A stretch of DNA of 27,228 nucleotides from a virus, in the IMG/VR virus record IMGVR_UViG_3300048015_000344, positions 1-27,228 of that record, one strand, 5' to 3'. The first letter of the stretch is position 1. Each line of letters starts with the position of its first letter. This document shows positions 7,595-15,238 of the stretch, piece after piece. The position numbers and the translations under genes are program-made. The notes under the pieces are model-generated. The model saw nothing but the letters and a program-made list of their open reading frames with translations, did no database searches and was not told the DNA's origin.

Positions 7595-8917
7595 ATGGGT
7601 ATCCAGAACTTCCCCGCCGCCCTGCAGCCGATCATCCAGCAGGGTTTCTTGGAGCGCGAGTTCCAGCAGGCGCTGACCTCCCGCCTCGGCTACCGCGCGG
7701 TCGCCGACCGCGAGACGATCGCCGTCGGCATCGGCGAGACGCTGACCAAGACCCGCGCCGGCCTGAAGCCCTCGGTCACGACGCCGCTCGCGCCGGCGAC
7801 CAACACCAATCTCGACAACGGCCTGACGCCCGGCACCTGGGGCGTCGAGCAATACACGCTCTCGATCAACCACTACGCCGCGACCACCGACCTCAACATG
7901 GTGACGTCGCGCGTGGGCATCGCCAGCCAGTTCATGCAGAACGCGCTGGCCAACGGCGAGCAGGCCGCGCGCAGCCTCGACGAGCTGGCGCGCAACGCGC
8001 TGTTCGGCGCCTATTTCGGCGGCAACACCCGCGTGCGCACCACGCTCGGTGCGCCGGGCACGCAGGTCGCGGTCGATGACGTGCGCGGCTTTCAGACCAC
8101 CTTCGTCAACGGCGTGCCGGTCGCGGTCGGCGGCGCGGGCTCGCTCACCGTCACCATCGGCGCGGGCGTCTATACGCTGGTCGGCGTCGCGGTGGACGCG
8201 ACCAACGCCTCGACCGCGCCCAACGGCATGTCGGGCGTGCTGACGCTCTCGGCCAACGTATCGGTCAGCGACGGCACGGCGGGCAACGCCGTCACTGCGG
8301 CGAGCGCGTCGGTGATCGTCCGTCCCGCGCAGCGCGCGACCACGGCAGCACTCGGCGCCAGCGACACGCTGACCATGTCCTGCCTGCTCGACAGCGTCGC
8401 CAAGCTGCGGCTCAACGCGGTGCCCGAGATCGACGGGGTGTACAACTGCTACCTCGATCCCGTCTCCGCGCGTCAGCTCTTCGCCGATCCCGACTTCCGC
8501 CAGCTCTTCCAGGGCGCGACCTCGGCGAACCAGGTGTTCCGCCAGGGCATGGTCAACGACTTCCTCGGCCTGCGCTTCATCCCGACCACCGAGGCCTATG
8601 TGCAGGCGCACCCGACGCTGTCGGGCCTCGTCGTGCGCCGGCCGATCATCTGCGGCAAAGGGGCGCTGATCGAGGGCGACTTCGAGGGCATGGCCGCCGA
8701 CGACGTGGCGCCGAAGGACAGCATCGTCAGCGTGGTCGACGGCGTCGCCATGGTCACGCGCGAGCCGATCGACCGGCTCCAGCAGATCATCGCGCAGTCC
8801 TGGTACTGGATCGGCGGCTTCTGCGCGCCGTCGGACACGACCACCAACCCGACCACGGTGCCCACCGCGACCAACGCCGCGTTCAAGCGCGCGGTGATGG
8901 TCGAGCACGTCGGCTGA
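7595..8917 (+). CDS. Major capsid protein
   Basis: A 440-residue protein, the main shell subunit, placed after the scaffold with a strong ribosome-binding site (GAGAAAGGAA). The N-terminal part (1-145) contains a long helix region (F-L-E-R-E-F-Q-Q-A-L-T-S-R-L-G-Y-R-A-V) and a P-G-T-W-G-V-E-Q-Y segment; the C-terminal part (263-440) has L-D-P-V-S-A-R-Q-L-F, a conserved R-P-I-I-C-G-K-G-A-L and a final Q-S-W-Y-W-I-G-G-F. Between about 146 and 262 sits a Gly/Thr/Ala/Val-rich, beta-type stretch that looks like an inserted domain. The fold is probably HK97, possibly P22/gp5-like given this insertion and the absence of a neighbouring head protease; that assignment is inference. Confidence 0.88.
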   Translation: MGIQNFPAALQPIIQQGFLEREFQQALTSRLGYRAVADRETIAVGIGETLTKTRAGLKPSVTTPLAPATNTNLDNGLTPGTWGVEQYTLSINHYAATTDLNMVTSRVGIASQFMQNALANGEQAARSLDELARNALFGAYFGGNTRVRTTLGAPGTQVAVDDVRGFQTTFVNGVPVAVGGAGSLTVTIGAGVYTLVGVAVDATNASTAPNGMSGVLTLSANVSVSDGTAGNAVTAASASVIVRPAQRATTAALGASDTLTMSCLLDSVAKLRLNAVPEIDGVYNCYLDPVSARQLFADPDFRQLFQGATSANQVFRQGMVNDFLGLRFIPTTEAYVQAHPTLSGLVVRRPIICGKGALIEGDFEGMAADDVAPKDSIVSVVDGVAMVTREPIDRLQQIIAQSWYWIGGFCAPSDTTTNPTTVPTATNAAFKRAVMVEHVG

Positions 8918-8942
8918 ACCGGCAACAAGGGGCGGAACGACC

Positions 8943-9251
8943 ATGTCCATCGGATCCTCGCAGCCTTTCCGCCCCGCCGGCACGGCTTCGCTCGCCGCCG
9001 GGACCGCGTCGGCGAGCGTCGCCCTCGCGGGCGGCGGCGACAGCCTCCTCGTGACCAACGCCTCGGCCGCAACCGCCTTCGTCCGCCTCGGCGCCGACCC
9101 CACGGTCGCCGCCACGGCGGCCGACATGCCGGTGCTGCCGAACGGGCGCGCGCTGCTCGGCGTCAATCCGCTGATCACCTACGCGGCGGCGCTGCTGACG
9201 ACGGGCAGCGGCACCGTGTTCTTCACGCGCGGCGACGGGTCATACGTCTGA
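8943..9251 (+). CDS. Small phage structural protein, possibly capsid decoration or connector
   Basis: A 102-residue protein directly after the major capsid gene. It is rich in Ala, Gly, Ser, Thr and Val with alternating pattern, and contains S-L-L-V-T-N-A-S-A-A-T-A-F-V-R-L-G, a run typical of short beta-sandwich virion proteins; it ends F-F-T-R-G-D-G-S-Y-V. The position is where decoration or head-completion proteins lie, but I do not recognise a named family. Its TGA overlaps the next ATG by one base, so translation is probably coupled. Confidence 0.6.
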   Translation: MSIGSSQPFRPAGTASLAAGTASASVALAGGGDSLLVTNASAATAFVRLGADPTVAATAADMPVLPNGRALLGVNPLITYAAALLTTGSGTVFFTRGDGSYV

Positions 9252-9628
9252 TGCCGTTCACCGACGCGGAGAAGACCGACGCGCGCCGGTTCTGCGGCTA
9301 TCCGGCGTACGGGGCAGGGGCGGCCGGCTTCCAGGGCTGGCGCTTCTTTCAGGCCTACGGCGTGCTCGAATACCGGCTCGGCAACCTCTCGGACGCGGAG
9401 CTCGCGGTCGCGCGCAGCTATCTGGCCACGCTGCGCGCGCTGGAGGCGGCGGTGCCGCAGGCGGCGGCCAATCTCGACACCGACCAGGCGGCGGTGTGGA
9501 CGCGCAACCGCGACGAGCTGCGTGAGCGCACCGCGCTGCTCGCGCAGTGGTCGCGTCGCCTGTGCGGCTTCCTCGGTGTCCCGCCCGGGCCGGCGCTTGC
9601 CGACCCCGGGATCGGGCTGGTGGTGTGA
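9251..9628 (+). CDS. Head-tail connector-like phage protein
   Basis: A 125-residue mostly helical protein of the neck region. The opening T-D-A-E-K-T-D-A-R-R-F-C-G-Y-P and the following L-E-Y-R-L-G-N-L-S-D-A-E-L-A-V-A-R-S-Y-L pattern resemble small connector/adaptor proteins that dock below the portal. A second long helix contains R-N-R-D-E-L-R-E-R-T-A-L-L. It overlaps the preceding gene by one base and is separated by one base from the next, fitting a coupled neck-gene string. Connector function is inferred from order and helical content. Confidence 0.6.
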   Translation: MPFTDAEKTDARRFCGYPAYGAGAAGFQGWRFFQAYGVLEYRLGNLSDAELAVARSYLATLRALEAAVPQAAANLDTDQAAVWTRNRDELRERTALLAQWSRRLCGFLGVPPGPALADPGIGLVV

Positions 9629-9629
9629 G

Positions 9630-10274
9630 ATGGACCCGACCCTCCTGCAGGACCGGATCAGCCGCGGACTCGGCGCCGCCGCGCGCGCGATCGGGCGGCT
9701 GACGGACGCATACCGTCCGTCGGCCGCCGACGATCCGCTCGCGCGCACCAACCGCTTCCTGCGCCTGCCGGCCGCGTTCTCCGCGCCCGACAACCGCTTC
9801 GCGCGGCCCAACGCGTTCGGCGCCGCGCTGTGGCACGGCGTATTTGACGCGGCCTATACGCGCGTCGGCGACTATCTGGTGCAGGGCGAGGACGTCTGGT
9901 TCGTCGCCGCGCAGCAGAAGCTGCTGCCGGTGCTGTGCGTGCAAGCGAACCGCACGATCTCGCTCGCCCGTCCCGCCGCCCCGGCTGCGCCCGGCGCAAA
10001 CGCATATGGCGGCGTAACCCTGTCCGCGGCGACGCCGCTGATGGGCAACTGGCCGGCGAGCGTGCTCGGCGCGGGCGGCAGCGGCCGGCCCGAGGCCGAT
10101 CTGCCGAGCGACGCCAGCGTGCCGTACTGGACCGTGCTGCTGCCCGCATGGCCCGGCGTCACGCTGCGCACCGGCGACCTGGTCACCGACGATCTCGCGC
10201 GCACCGCGGTCGTCGCCGCCGCCGAGCTCACCCCCCTCGGTTGGCGACTCTCGGCCAAGCAGGCGACGACCTGA
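9630..10274 (+). CDS. Phage neck/head-completion protein (stopper-like)
   Basis: A 214-residue protein. The central stretch G-D-Y-L-V-Q-G-E-D-V-W-F-V-A-A-Q-Q-K-L-L (about residues 75-95), followed by P-V-L-C-V, is a small beta-barrel pattern as found in head-closure ('stopper') proteins. The N-terminal part is helical and the middle is Ala/Gly/Pro-rich. The ATG at 9630 begins 1 base after the previous stop; longer in-frame starts run inside the preceding gene. The end overlaps the next gene as TGATG. The specific role is an inference. Confidence 0.55.
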   Translation: MDPTLLQDRISRGLGAAARAIGRLTDAYRPSAADDPLARTNRFLRLPAAFSAPDNRFARPNAFGAALWHGVFDAAYTRVGDYLVQGEDVWFVAAQQKLLPVLCVQANRTISLARPAAPAAPGANAYGGVTLSAATPLMGNWPASVLGAGGSGRPEADLPSDASVPYWTVLLPAWPGVTLRTGDLVTDDLARTAVVAAAELTPLGWRLSAKQATT

Positions 10275-11086
10275 TGGCCGACCAGTCGGATGTGGAAATC
10301 GCGCTCGTGGGCGCGGTCGCGGCCGCGCTCTATCCCGCCGGGACCGACGCCGACAGCGTGTGCGGCGTCGATTGCCGCGTCTTTCGCGGCTGGCCCAACC
10401 CGGCGGCGCTGGACGCGGACCTCGCGGCCGGGCGCGTCAACGTCACCGTCTTCCCGGTCGATCACGCGACGCGCAACACCACGCGCTACCCGAACGCCTG
10501 GCAAGTGACGGCGCAGCCCGCGCCGGCGCTGCGCGCGACCGTCACCGGCGATATGGTCGCCTTCGCGGGCGAGGCGAGCGCGGGCCAGCTCGCGGGCGTG
10601 CTCGCGGACGGGATCAGCACCGTCCACCGCACGCTCGCGGGCGACACGCCGGAATCGGTCGCGGCCATCCTCGCCGCGCTGATCCGCGCCGAGCGGACGG
10701 TGCAGCTCGACGGTGCCACGCTCGCCATCCCCGGCGTCTCGCGCCTCGTCGCGCGCACGGTTGCCGACGGCACGGGCGTGCAGGAGACGCGGCGGCAGAT
10801 GCAGCGCTTCCGCATCGTCTGCTGGTGCCCGACGCCGGCCAAGCGCGACACGGCGGTGGCCGCGATCGACGCGGCGCTCGCGGGCGTGGCGTTCCTGCCG
10901 CTCGCCGACGGCACGCCGGCGCGGCTGCGCTTCGAGGGCACGACGGTGTTCGACCAGTCGCAGGACGCGTCCCTGTATCGCCGCGACCTGCTCTACGACG
11001 CGGAATACCCGACCACGCTCGTGCAGGCGCAGCCGGCGATGCTGTTCGGCGACCTCGTGCTCAACGCCGCTTCCTTCACCGGATAG
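10274..11086 (+). CDS. Tail terminator-like phage protein
   Basis: A 270-residue protein immediately before the sheath block. The N-terminal part (M-A-D-Q-S-D-V-E-I-A-L-V-G-A-V-A-A-A-L-Y-P) with C-R-V-F-R-G-W-P, and the C-terminal part (R-F-R-I-V-C-W-C-P; R-R-D-L-L-Y-D-A-E-Y-P-T-T-L) look like two halves of a tail-terminator fold, with an inserted segment at about 85-155 containing G-D-T-P-E-S-V-A-A-I-L-A-A-L-I. Terminators cap the tail tube and bind the head-completion proteins. Length is greater than a simple terminator because of that insertion. The assignment rests on position and these motifs. Confidence 0.55.
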   Translation: MADQSDVEIALVGAVAAALYPAGTDADSVCGVDCRVFRGWPNPAALDADLAAGRVNVTVFPVDHATRNTTRYPNAWQVTAQPAPALRATVTGDMVAFAGEASAGQLAGVLADGISTVHRTLAGDTPESVAAILAALIRAERTVQLDGATLAIPGVSRLVARTVADGTGVQETRRQMQRFRIVCWCPTPAKRDTAVAAIDAALAGVAFLPLADGTPARLRFEGTTVFDQSQDASLYRRDLLYDAEYPTTLVQAQPAMLFGDLVLNAASFTG

Positions 11087-11100
11087 TTTCAGGAGACAGC

Positions 11101-11244
11101 ATGGAGATCTTCTTGGTGGTGGCGAGGCCGTTCGGCGGCTTCGCCCGCGGCGACGTCGTGACCGACGCCGCGCGCATCGCGGAAATCCTGGAAGGCGAGC
11201 ACGCCGGCTGCGTCGTGCGCGTCCTCCGCCGGCAGGAGGGCTGA
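11101..11244 (+). CDS. Conserved 47-residue phage protein before the sheath
   Basis: A tiny protein with a good ribosome-binding site (AGGAGA, 5 bases before the ATG) and codon use like its neighbours. Its start M-E-I-F-L-V-V-A-R-P-F-G-G-F and later D-A-A-R-I-A-E-I-L-E-G form a short beta strand plus helix. It lies 14 bases after the terminator-like gene and ends 3 bases before the sheath ATG. The presence of a ribosome-binding site, tight spacing and protein-like sequence support it as a real gene. The function is unknown. Confidence 0.65.
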   Translation: MEIFLVVARPFGGFARGDVVTDAARIAEILEGEHAGCVVRVLRRQEG

Positions 11245-11247
11245 GCC

Positions 11248-12807
11248 ATGCCGATCGTCCAGCAGGGCAGCATCAACACCACCGCCCTCGTCGTCCCCGA
11301 TCTCTACGTGCAGATCGTGGCACCGCAGAACCTGGTGCTCAACGGCGTGCCGACCAACGTGCTCGGAATTGTCGGCACCGCGTCCTGGGGGCCCGTGGGG
11401 CAGCCGGTGATCGTGGCGACGATGGCGGATTATGCGCGCATCTTCGGCCCGATCGTCGCGCGCAAGTTCGACATGGGCACGCAGGTCGCGGTCGCGGTGC
11501 AGCAGGGCGCACAGGATTTCCGCTGCGTCCGCGCGACCGACGGCACCGACACCGCCGCCCAGATCGCGATCCCGGGCACCACCGCGACCATCACCGCGCT
11601 CTATTCCGGCACGCTCGGCAACGCCATCGCGGCGACGCTCGCGCCGGGCAGCCGCGCCGGCTCCTGGCGGCTCACCGTGACGCTGCCGGGGCTGCAGCCG
11701 GAGGTGTTCGACAACATCGCCGGCGCGGGTGCCGCGTTCTGGACGGCGCTCGCCGCCGCGGTCAACACCGGGACGGGCGTGCAGCGCGGACCCTCCCAGC
11801 TCGTCGTGCTCAACGCAGGCGGCACCACCGCGACGCCTTCGGCCTTCGCCGTCACGCTCGGCGCCGGCACGCCCGGCAGCGACGGCGCGCAGGTCTCGGC
11901 GGCCACCCTGGTCGGCGCAGACGTGGTGCCGCGCACGGGCATGTATGCGCTGCGCGGCCAGAATTGCGGCATCGCGCTGCTGGCGGACGCGGACGATCCG
12001 GCGCAGTGGACGACCCAGGCGGGCTTCGGCCTCTCCGAGGGCGTCTACATGATCCTCACCGGACCGGCGGGCGACAGCGTGCAGAACGCGATCGCCACCA
12101 AGCAGTCGGCCGGCCTCGACAGCTACGCGGCCAAGCTGATGTTCGGCGACTGGCTGTGGTGGAACGACCGTGTCAACGCGACCGTGCGGCTGGTATCGCC
12201 GCAGGGCTTCGCCGCCGGCCGCCTCGCCAACCTCTCGCCCGAGCAGAGCAGCCTCAACAAGCAGCTCTACGGCGTCGTCGGCAGCCAGAAATCCGGCGCG
12301 CCGGGGACCGGGCAGGCGACCTCCTACTCGGCCGCCGAGCTCTCCGCGCTGCTCGGCGCGGGCATCGACGTGATCGCCAATCCGCAGCCGGCGGGCGCGT
12401 TCTGGGGCGTGCGCGGCGGCCACAACGCGTCCTCCAACGCGGCGATCAACGGCGACAACTATACGCGCATGACGAACTACATCGCCGCCACGCTCGCCGC
12501 CGGCATGGGCCAGTATGTGGGGCAGGTCATCAACGCCGACCTGTTCCGCCGCGTGCGCGCGACGCAGCTCAGCTTCCTGCAGAACATGCTCTCGCAGGGG
12601 CTGCTCGGCAGCACCGACGGATCGGCGCCGTTCGCCGTCGTGTGCGACACGTCGAACAACCCGGCGAGCCGCACCGGCCTCGGCTACGTCCAGTCCGACG
12701 CGCAGGTGCGCTACCAGGCCATCAACGAGAAGTTCATCGTCAACATGGAGGGCGGCCAGACCGTCCAGGTCAGCCGTCAGACGCTGCCCTCCGGTCAGCC
12801 GGCCTGA
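11248..12807 (+). CDS. Contractile tail sheath protein
   Basis: A 519-residue tail sheath subunit; it forms the outer tube that contracts to drive the inner tube through the host envelope. The N-terminal strand (I-N-T-T-A-L-V-V-P-D-L-Y-V-Q-I) and following G-I-V-G-T-A-S-W-G-P-V-G are typical, as is the C-terminal domain with Q-P-A-G-A-F-W-G-V-R-G-G-H-N and N-Y-T-R-M-T-N-Y-I-A-A-T-L, ending in a strand that interlocks neighbours. Length is usual for P2/Mu-type sheaths or slightly longer. The presence of sheath plus tube and gpJ/gpW/gpV genes proves a contractile tail. Confidence 0.93.
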   Translation: MPIVQQGSINTTALVVPDLYVQIVAPQNLVLNGVPTNVLGIVGTASWGPVGQPVIVATMADYARIFGPIVARKFDMGTQVAVAVQQGAQDFRCVRATDGTDTAAQIAIPGTTATITALYSGTLGNAIAATLAPGSRAGSWRLTVTLPGLQPEVFDNIAGAGAAFWTALAAAVNTGTGVQRGPSQLVVLNAGGTTATPSAFAVTLGAGTPGSDGAQVSAATLVGADVVPRTGMYALRGQNCGIALLADADDPAQWTTQAGFGLSEGVYMILTGPAGDSVQNAIATKQSAGLDSYAAKLMFGDWLWWNDRVNATVRLVSPQGFAAGRLANLSPEQSSLNKQLYGVVGSQKSGAPGTGQATSYSAAELSALLGAGIDVIANPQPAGAFWGVRGGHNASSNAAINGDNYTRMTNYIAATLAAGMGQYVGQVINADLFRRVRATQLSFLQNMLSQGLLGSTDGSAPFAVVCDTSNNPASRTGLGYVQSDAQVRYQAINEKFIVNMEGGQTVQVSRQTLPSGQPA

Positions 12808-12822
12808 AGGAGATCGTAGATC

Positions 12823-13251
12823 ATGGCGAACCCCACTTTCTCCCTCGGCCGCGACTGTCAGCTCGTGGTCATCGGCCCCGCGGGGCGCATCGACCTGACG
12901 CATGTGACCGGCTTCGAATCGCGCCAGGTCACGCAGCCGGTGCGCGTCGACCGGCTCGACGGCACGCAGATGGCGGCCGAGTTGCCGAAGGGCTGGGACG
13001 GCAGCTTCGACATCGAGCGCGGCAACTCGGCGGCCGATGATTTCATCGCCGCCGCCGAGACGCAGTACCATGCGGGCTCGGTGGTGCCGTCGGGCACGCT
13101 CTACCAGTACGTAACCGAGCCGGACGGGTCGACTTCGACCTATCAATACGACCGCGTCGTGTTCAAGCTCGCCAGCTCCGGGCAGTGGAAGGGCGACAGC
13201 AGCGTCAAGCAGAAGCTGGAGTTCTTCGCCGCCCGGCGGAGCCGCGTCTGA
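12823..13251 (+). CDS. Tail tube protein
   Basis: A 142-residue protein directly after the sheath. It has a compact beta pattern (T-F-S-L-G-R-D-C-Q-L-V-V-I ... G-R-I-D-L-T-H-V-T-G-F-E-S-R) and ends with a strand K-L-E-F-F-A-A-R. The size and position match the tube that lines contractile tails. AAGGAGA lies about 11 bases before the ATG. Its stop overlaps the next ATG by one base (TGATG). Confidence 0.85.
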   Translation: MANPTFSLGRDCQLVVIGPAGRIDLTHVTGFESRQVTQPVRVDRLDGTQMAAELPKGWDGSFDIERGNSAADDFIAAAETQYHAGSVVPSGTLYQYVTEPDGSTSTYQYDRVVFKLASSGQWKGDSSVKQKLEFFAARRSRV

Positions 13252-13601
13252 TGACGCCGAGTGCCGCGATCGTCGCCGCTGCCGCCGCCGCGCATGACGT
13301 GCGCGACGCGGAGGGTCGTGTGCTGACGATCGCGCGTCTCGGCGTGCTCGACCGGCTGCGGCTGTTCAAGGCGGCGGGTGCGGAGCTGGCGCGCAACGAC
13401 ACGTGGCTCGGGATGGCGATGCTTGCCTGCTCGGTGCGCGCGATCGACGGCGTGCCGATGCCGCAGCCGGCGAGCGAGGCGATGATCGAGGCCGCGGTCG
13501 CGCGGTTGGGCGAGGCGGGCATCGCCGCCGCCGCCGCTGCCTTCGCCCCCGAGGAGGCGGCGCCACCGCGCGCGCAGGTGGCGGCCGACGCGGGAAACTG
13601 A
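13251..13601 (+). CDS. Tail assembly chaperone, short (zero-frame) form
   Basis: A 116-residue protein in the slot of lambda gpG/P2 gpE: between tube and tape measure. It has an N-terminal helical domain (A-A-A-A-A-H-D-V-R-D-A-E-G-R-V-L-T-I-A-R), a segment G-V-L-D-R-L-R-L-F-K-A-A-G-A-E-L-A and an Ala-rich C-terminus. The ATG overlaps the tube stop by one base. The last two sense codons (GGA AAC) together with the preceding G form a slippery heptamer just before TGA; most ribosomes should stop here and make this short chaperone, which in related phages helps the tape measure and tube assemble. Confidence 0.85.
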   Translation: MTPSAAIVAAAAAAHDVRDAEGRVLTIARLGVLDRLRLFKAAGAELARNDTWLGMAMLACSVRAIDGVPMPQPASEAMIEAAVARLGEAGIAAAAAAFAPEEAAPPRAQVAADAGN

Positions 13602-13765
13602 GCCGGCACCCCGACCTGATCGACTGCCTGTATCTGGTCAGGAACGGGGTGCCGTTCGACGTGGCGTTCAGCCTGGACGAGACCGAGCGGCTGGCCTGGG
13701 TGGTGGCCCTCGGCACGCTCGACGGGCGCGCGTTCGACTGGCGCGCGCTGGCCTGGGTCGATTGA
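13251..13765 (+). CDS. Tail assembly chaperone, -1 frameshift (GT-type) fusion
   Basis: Predicted 171-residue product when ribosomes slip -1 on G GGA AAC at 13592-13598. The shifted frame continues G-K-L-S-R-H-P-D-L-I-D-C-L-Y-L-V and ends D-W-R-A-L-A-W-V-D at 13765. This 56-residue extension has a protein-like helical composition (D-E-T-E-R-L-A-W-V-V-A-L-G-T-L-D-G-R) of the sort found in GT-type tail-chaperone extensions, and no start codon of its own with a ribosome-binding site. In lambda the fused form recruits the tail tube protein to the tape-measure scaffold. The extension overlaps the short form only at the slip site. The 3' end lies 11 bases before the next ATG. Synthesis by frameshifting is inferred; the signal is seen directly. 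Confidence 0.85.
13592..13654 (+). promoter_or_regulatory. Programmed -1 ribosomal frameshift signal
   Basis: The heptamer G GGA AAC (13592-13598) is in the right frame (X XXY YYZ) and directly precedes the zero-frame stop TGA (13599-13601). After a 5-nt spacer (13599-13603) a perfect 10-bp stem begins: 13604-13613 pairs with 13645-13654. Inside it a second stem pairs 13615-13622 with 13635-13642 (five Watson-Crick pairs, then a G-T, C-G and G-T). The arrangement of slippery site, short spacer and stable stem-loop is the classic frameshift architecture, here on a tail-chaperone gene as in lambda (G GGA AAG). Confidence 0.88.
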
Positions 13766-13776
13766 GGGATGTTGCG

Positions 13777-14175
13777 ATGATCGTCTGGCGGCAAGGCGGC
13801 GGCGCGCTCGCGGCGCTCGATCGGGCGCTTGCGCGCGCGACGGCGGCGGCGTCGGAAGCGGCGCGCGCGGCGCTCGCCGCGGAGGCGGCCTCGCTCGCGG
13901 GCGCGGTCGCGAGCGTGCTGGCCGATCCGCCCGGCGGCGACCATCGCGTGCCGTGGCGGCGGACGGGCGCGCTGCACGACAGCATCGGCGACGCGGCCGA
14001 GGGCGAGCGGGCGACGGTCGGCTCGACCGATCCGGCCGCGGTCGATCAGGAGCTGGGCACGCGCAGCATTCCGCCGCGCCCGTTCCTCGCACCCGTCGCC
14101 GCCGCGGTAGCGCTGGATGCGGCTTCGCGCGTGGGCGCGGCGGCGGCGGATGCGATCGGGGAGGCGCTGCGGTGA
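13777..14175 (+). CDS. HK97 gp10-like tail completion protein
   Basis: A 132-residue protein. The first half is an Ala/Arg-rich helix; the second half contains W-R-R-T-G-A-L-H-D-S-I-G, V-G-S-T-D-P-A-A-V-D-Q-E-L-G-T and I-P-P-R-P-F-L-A-P, the conserved sequence of HK97 gp10-type minor tail/tail-completion proteins. Such genes normally lie before the sheath/tube genes; here it sits between the chaperone and the tape-measure candidate. The ATG at 13777 has GAGG 9 bases upstream; the TTG at 13762 is rejected. The TGA overlaps the next GTG (GTGA). Confidence 0.75.
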   Translation: MIVWRQGGGALAALDRALARATAAASEAARAALAAEAASLAGAVASVLADPPGGDHRVPWRRTGALHDSIGDAAEGERATVGSTDPAAVDQELGTRSIPPRPFLAPVAAAVALDAASRVGAAAADAIGEALR

Positions 14176-15227
14176 TCGACGCCTATACGATCGGCATCAC
14201 GCTCGCGCTCGAGGACGGCGTGGGCGCGGGCATCGCCGCGATCCGCGCCGAACTCGCTGCCCTCGACCGCGCGACGGAGGCCTCCGCCGCCCGGCTCCGG
14301 GCGCTCCGGGCGCTGGCCGCCGAGGCGGGCGCGCCCGCGCTTCCGACGCCGCACCCGGCCGCTGTGCCGCCCTGGCCGCAGCCGGCGCCTGCACGCGCTG
14401 CGACGGTGGAGGCGGGCGATCCGGTCGAGGCCGCACGGCGCGTGGTCGTGGCGGCGCGCGATGTCTCCGGAACGCCCGCGCCCGCGGCGGAGCGGCCCGC
14501 GCCGGTGCCGGCACCGGTCGCATCGCCGGCGCCTCGGCCTGCACCGATCTCGCTCGCGCCAATCGTCGTGACCCGAACGGCACCGGCCGCGTCTGACCCG
14601 CCCGCGCCGTTGCCGCCTCCGCTCCGCGCCGAAGAGCCGGCACGACCCGCCGTGGCGCCCGCGCGTGCGGAGCCGATCCCGAACGCGCCGCGCCCACCGG
14701 CCATCGCGCCGGCACCGCCGGCTCAGACGCCGTCCGCCGCGCCGGCGCGCGAATCGGCGGCGCACGCGCCAGCGCCGCACGCGCGGGCGCATCGCGAGCC
14801 GGCGCCGCGCCCGCACGCGGCACGGCTTGCCACGGGATCGGCGCCGCTCGCGTCGCCCGTTCTCCGTCCGCCGGCATTGTCGCTCCCCGCCGCAAGTCCG
14901 GCGCGGCGCGACGCGCCGCCGAGCGTCGCGCCGCTGGCGCCACCGGCATCGCCGCCGTCCAGGGCGGCGCTGGATCCGATCGTCGGCCGGCCGGCGGCCC
15001 CTGCCCGCGCGCCGGCGACGGACGCGGCGGAGGCCTCGCGCACGACCGCCGCAACGGCGGAGCGGCGGTCGGAGGGGGCGGCGGTTTCGGTCTATCTCGA
15101 CGGCGCCGTGATGGCGCGCTGGCTCGACGACACGCTGGCGCGCGCCATCGTCCGCCCCGGCGCGGGCACGAGCGGCGTCGATCCGCGCATCACCCCGCTC
15201 TGGCCCGGCGCGCCGACCGGCCATTGA
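14172..15227 (+). CDS. Short Pro/Ala-rich tape measure candidate
   Basis: A 351-residue protein in the tape-measure position, starting with GTG that overlaps the previous stop by 4 bases. Residues 1-50 form a helix (I-D-A-Y-T-I-G-I-T-L-A-L-E-D-G-V-G-A-G-I) like the start of tape measures from related phages. From about 55 to 300 the sequence is nearly all Pro, Ala, Arg and Ser; I count about 68 prolines in the whole protein (about 19%). The last 50 residues return to a folded pattern (V-S-V-Y-L-D-G-A-V-M-A-R-W-L-D-D) ending I-T-P-L-W-P-G. Tape measures set tail length and are usually long and helical, often with hydrophobic segments; none is seen here. It may be a very short tape measure, a degenerated one or another tail factor. 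No other candidate exists between chaperone and baseplate genes. Confidence 0.6.
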   Translation: MIDAYTIGITLALEDGVGAGIAAIRAELAALDRATEASAARLRALRALAAEAGAPALPTPHPAAVPPWPQPAPARAATVEAGDPVEAARRVVVAARDVSGTPAPAAERPAPVPAPVASPAPRPAPISLAPIVVTRTAPAASDPPAPLPPPLRAEEPARPAVAPARAEPIPNAPRPPAIAPAPPAQTPSAAPARESAAHAPAPHARAHREPAPRPHAARLATGSAPLASPVLRPPALSLPAASPARRDAPPSVAPLAPPASPPSRAALDPIVGRPAAPARAPATDAAEASRTTAATAERRSEGAAVSVYLDGAVMARWLDDTLARAIVRPGAGTSGVDPRITPLWPGAPTGH

Positions 15228-15238
15228 CGGAGACGCAC

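Noticed and set aside
7562-9178. Minus-strand open frame of 538 codons opposite the capsid gene
   Set aside because: Shadow of the major capsid protein; low-complexity Arg/Asp/His content.
11089-13146. Long open frame on the minus strand (685 codons) opposite the sheath and tube genes
   Set aside because: High-GC antisense shadow; sequence is Arg/Ala/Gly/His-rich without motifs, and the plus strand encodes a clear sheath and tube.
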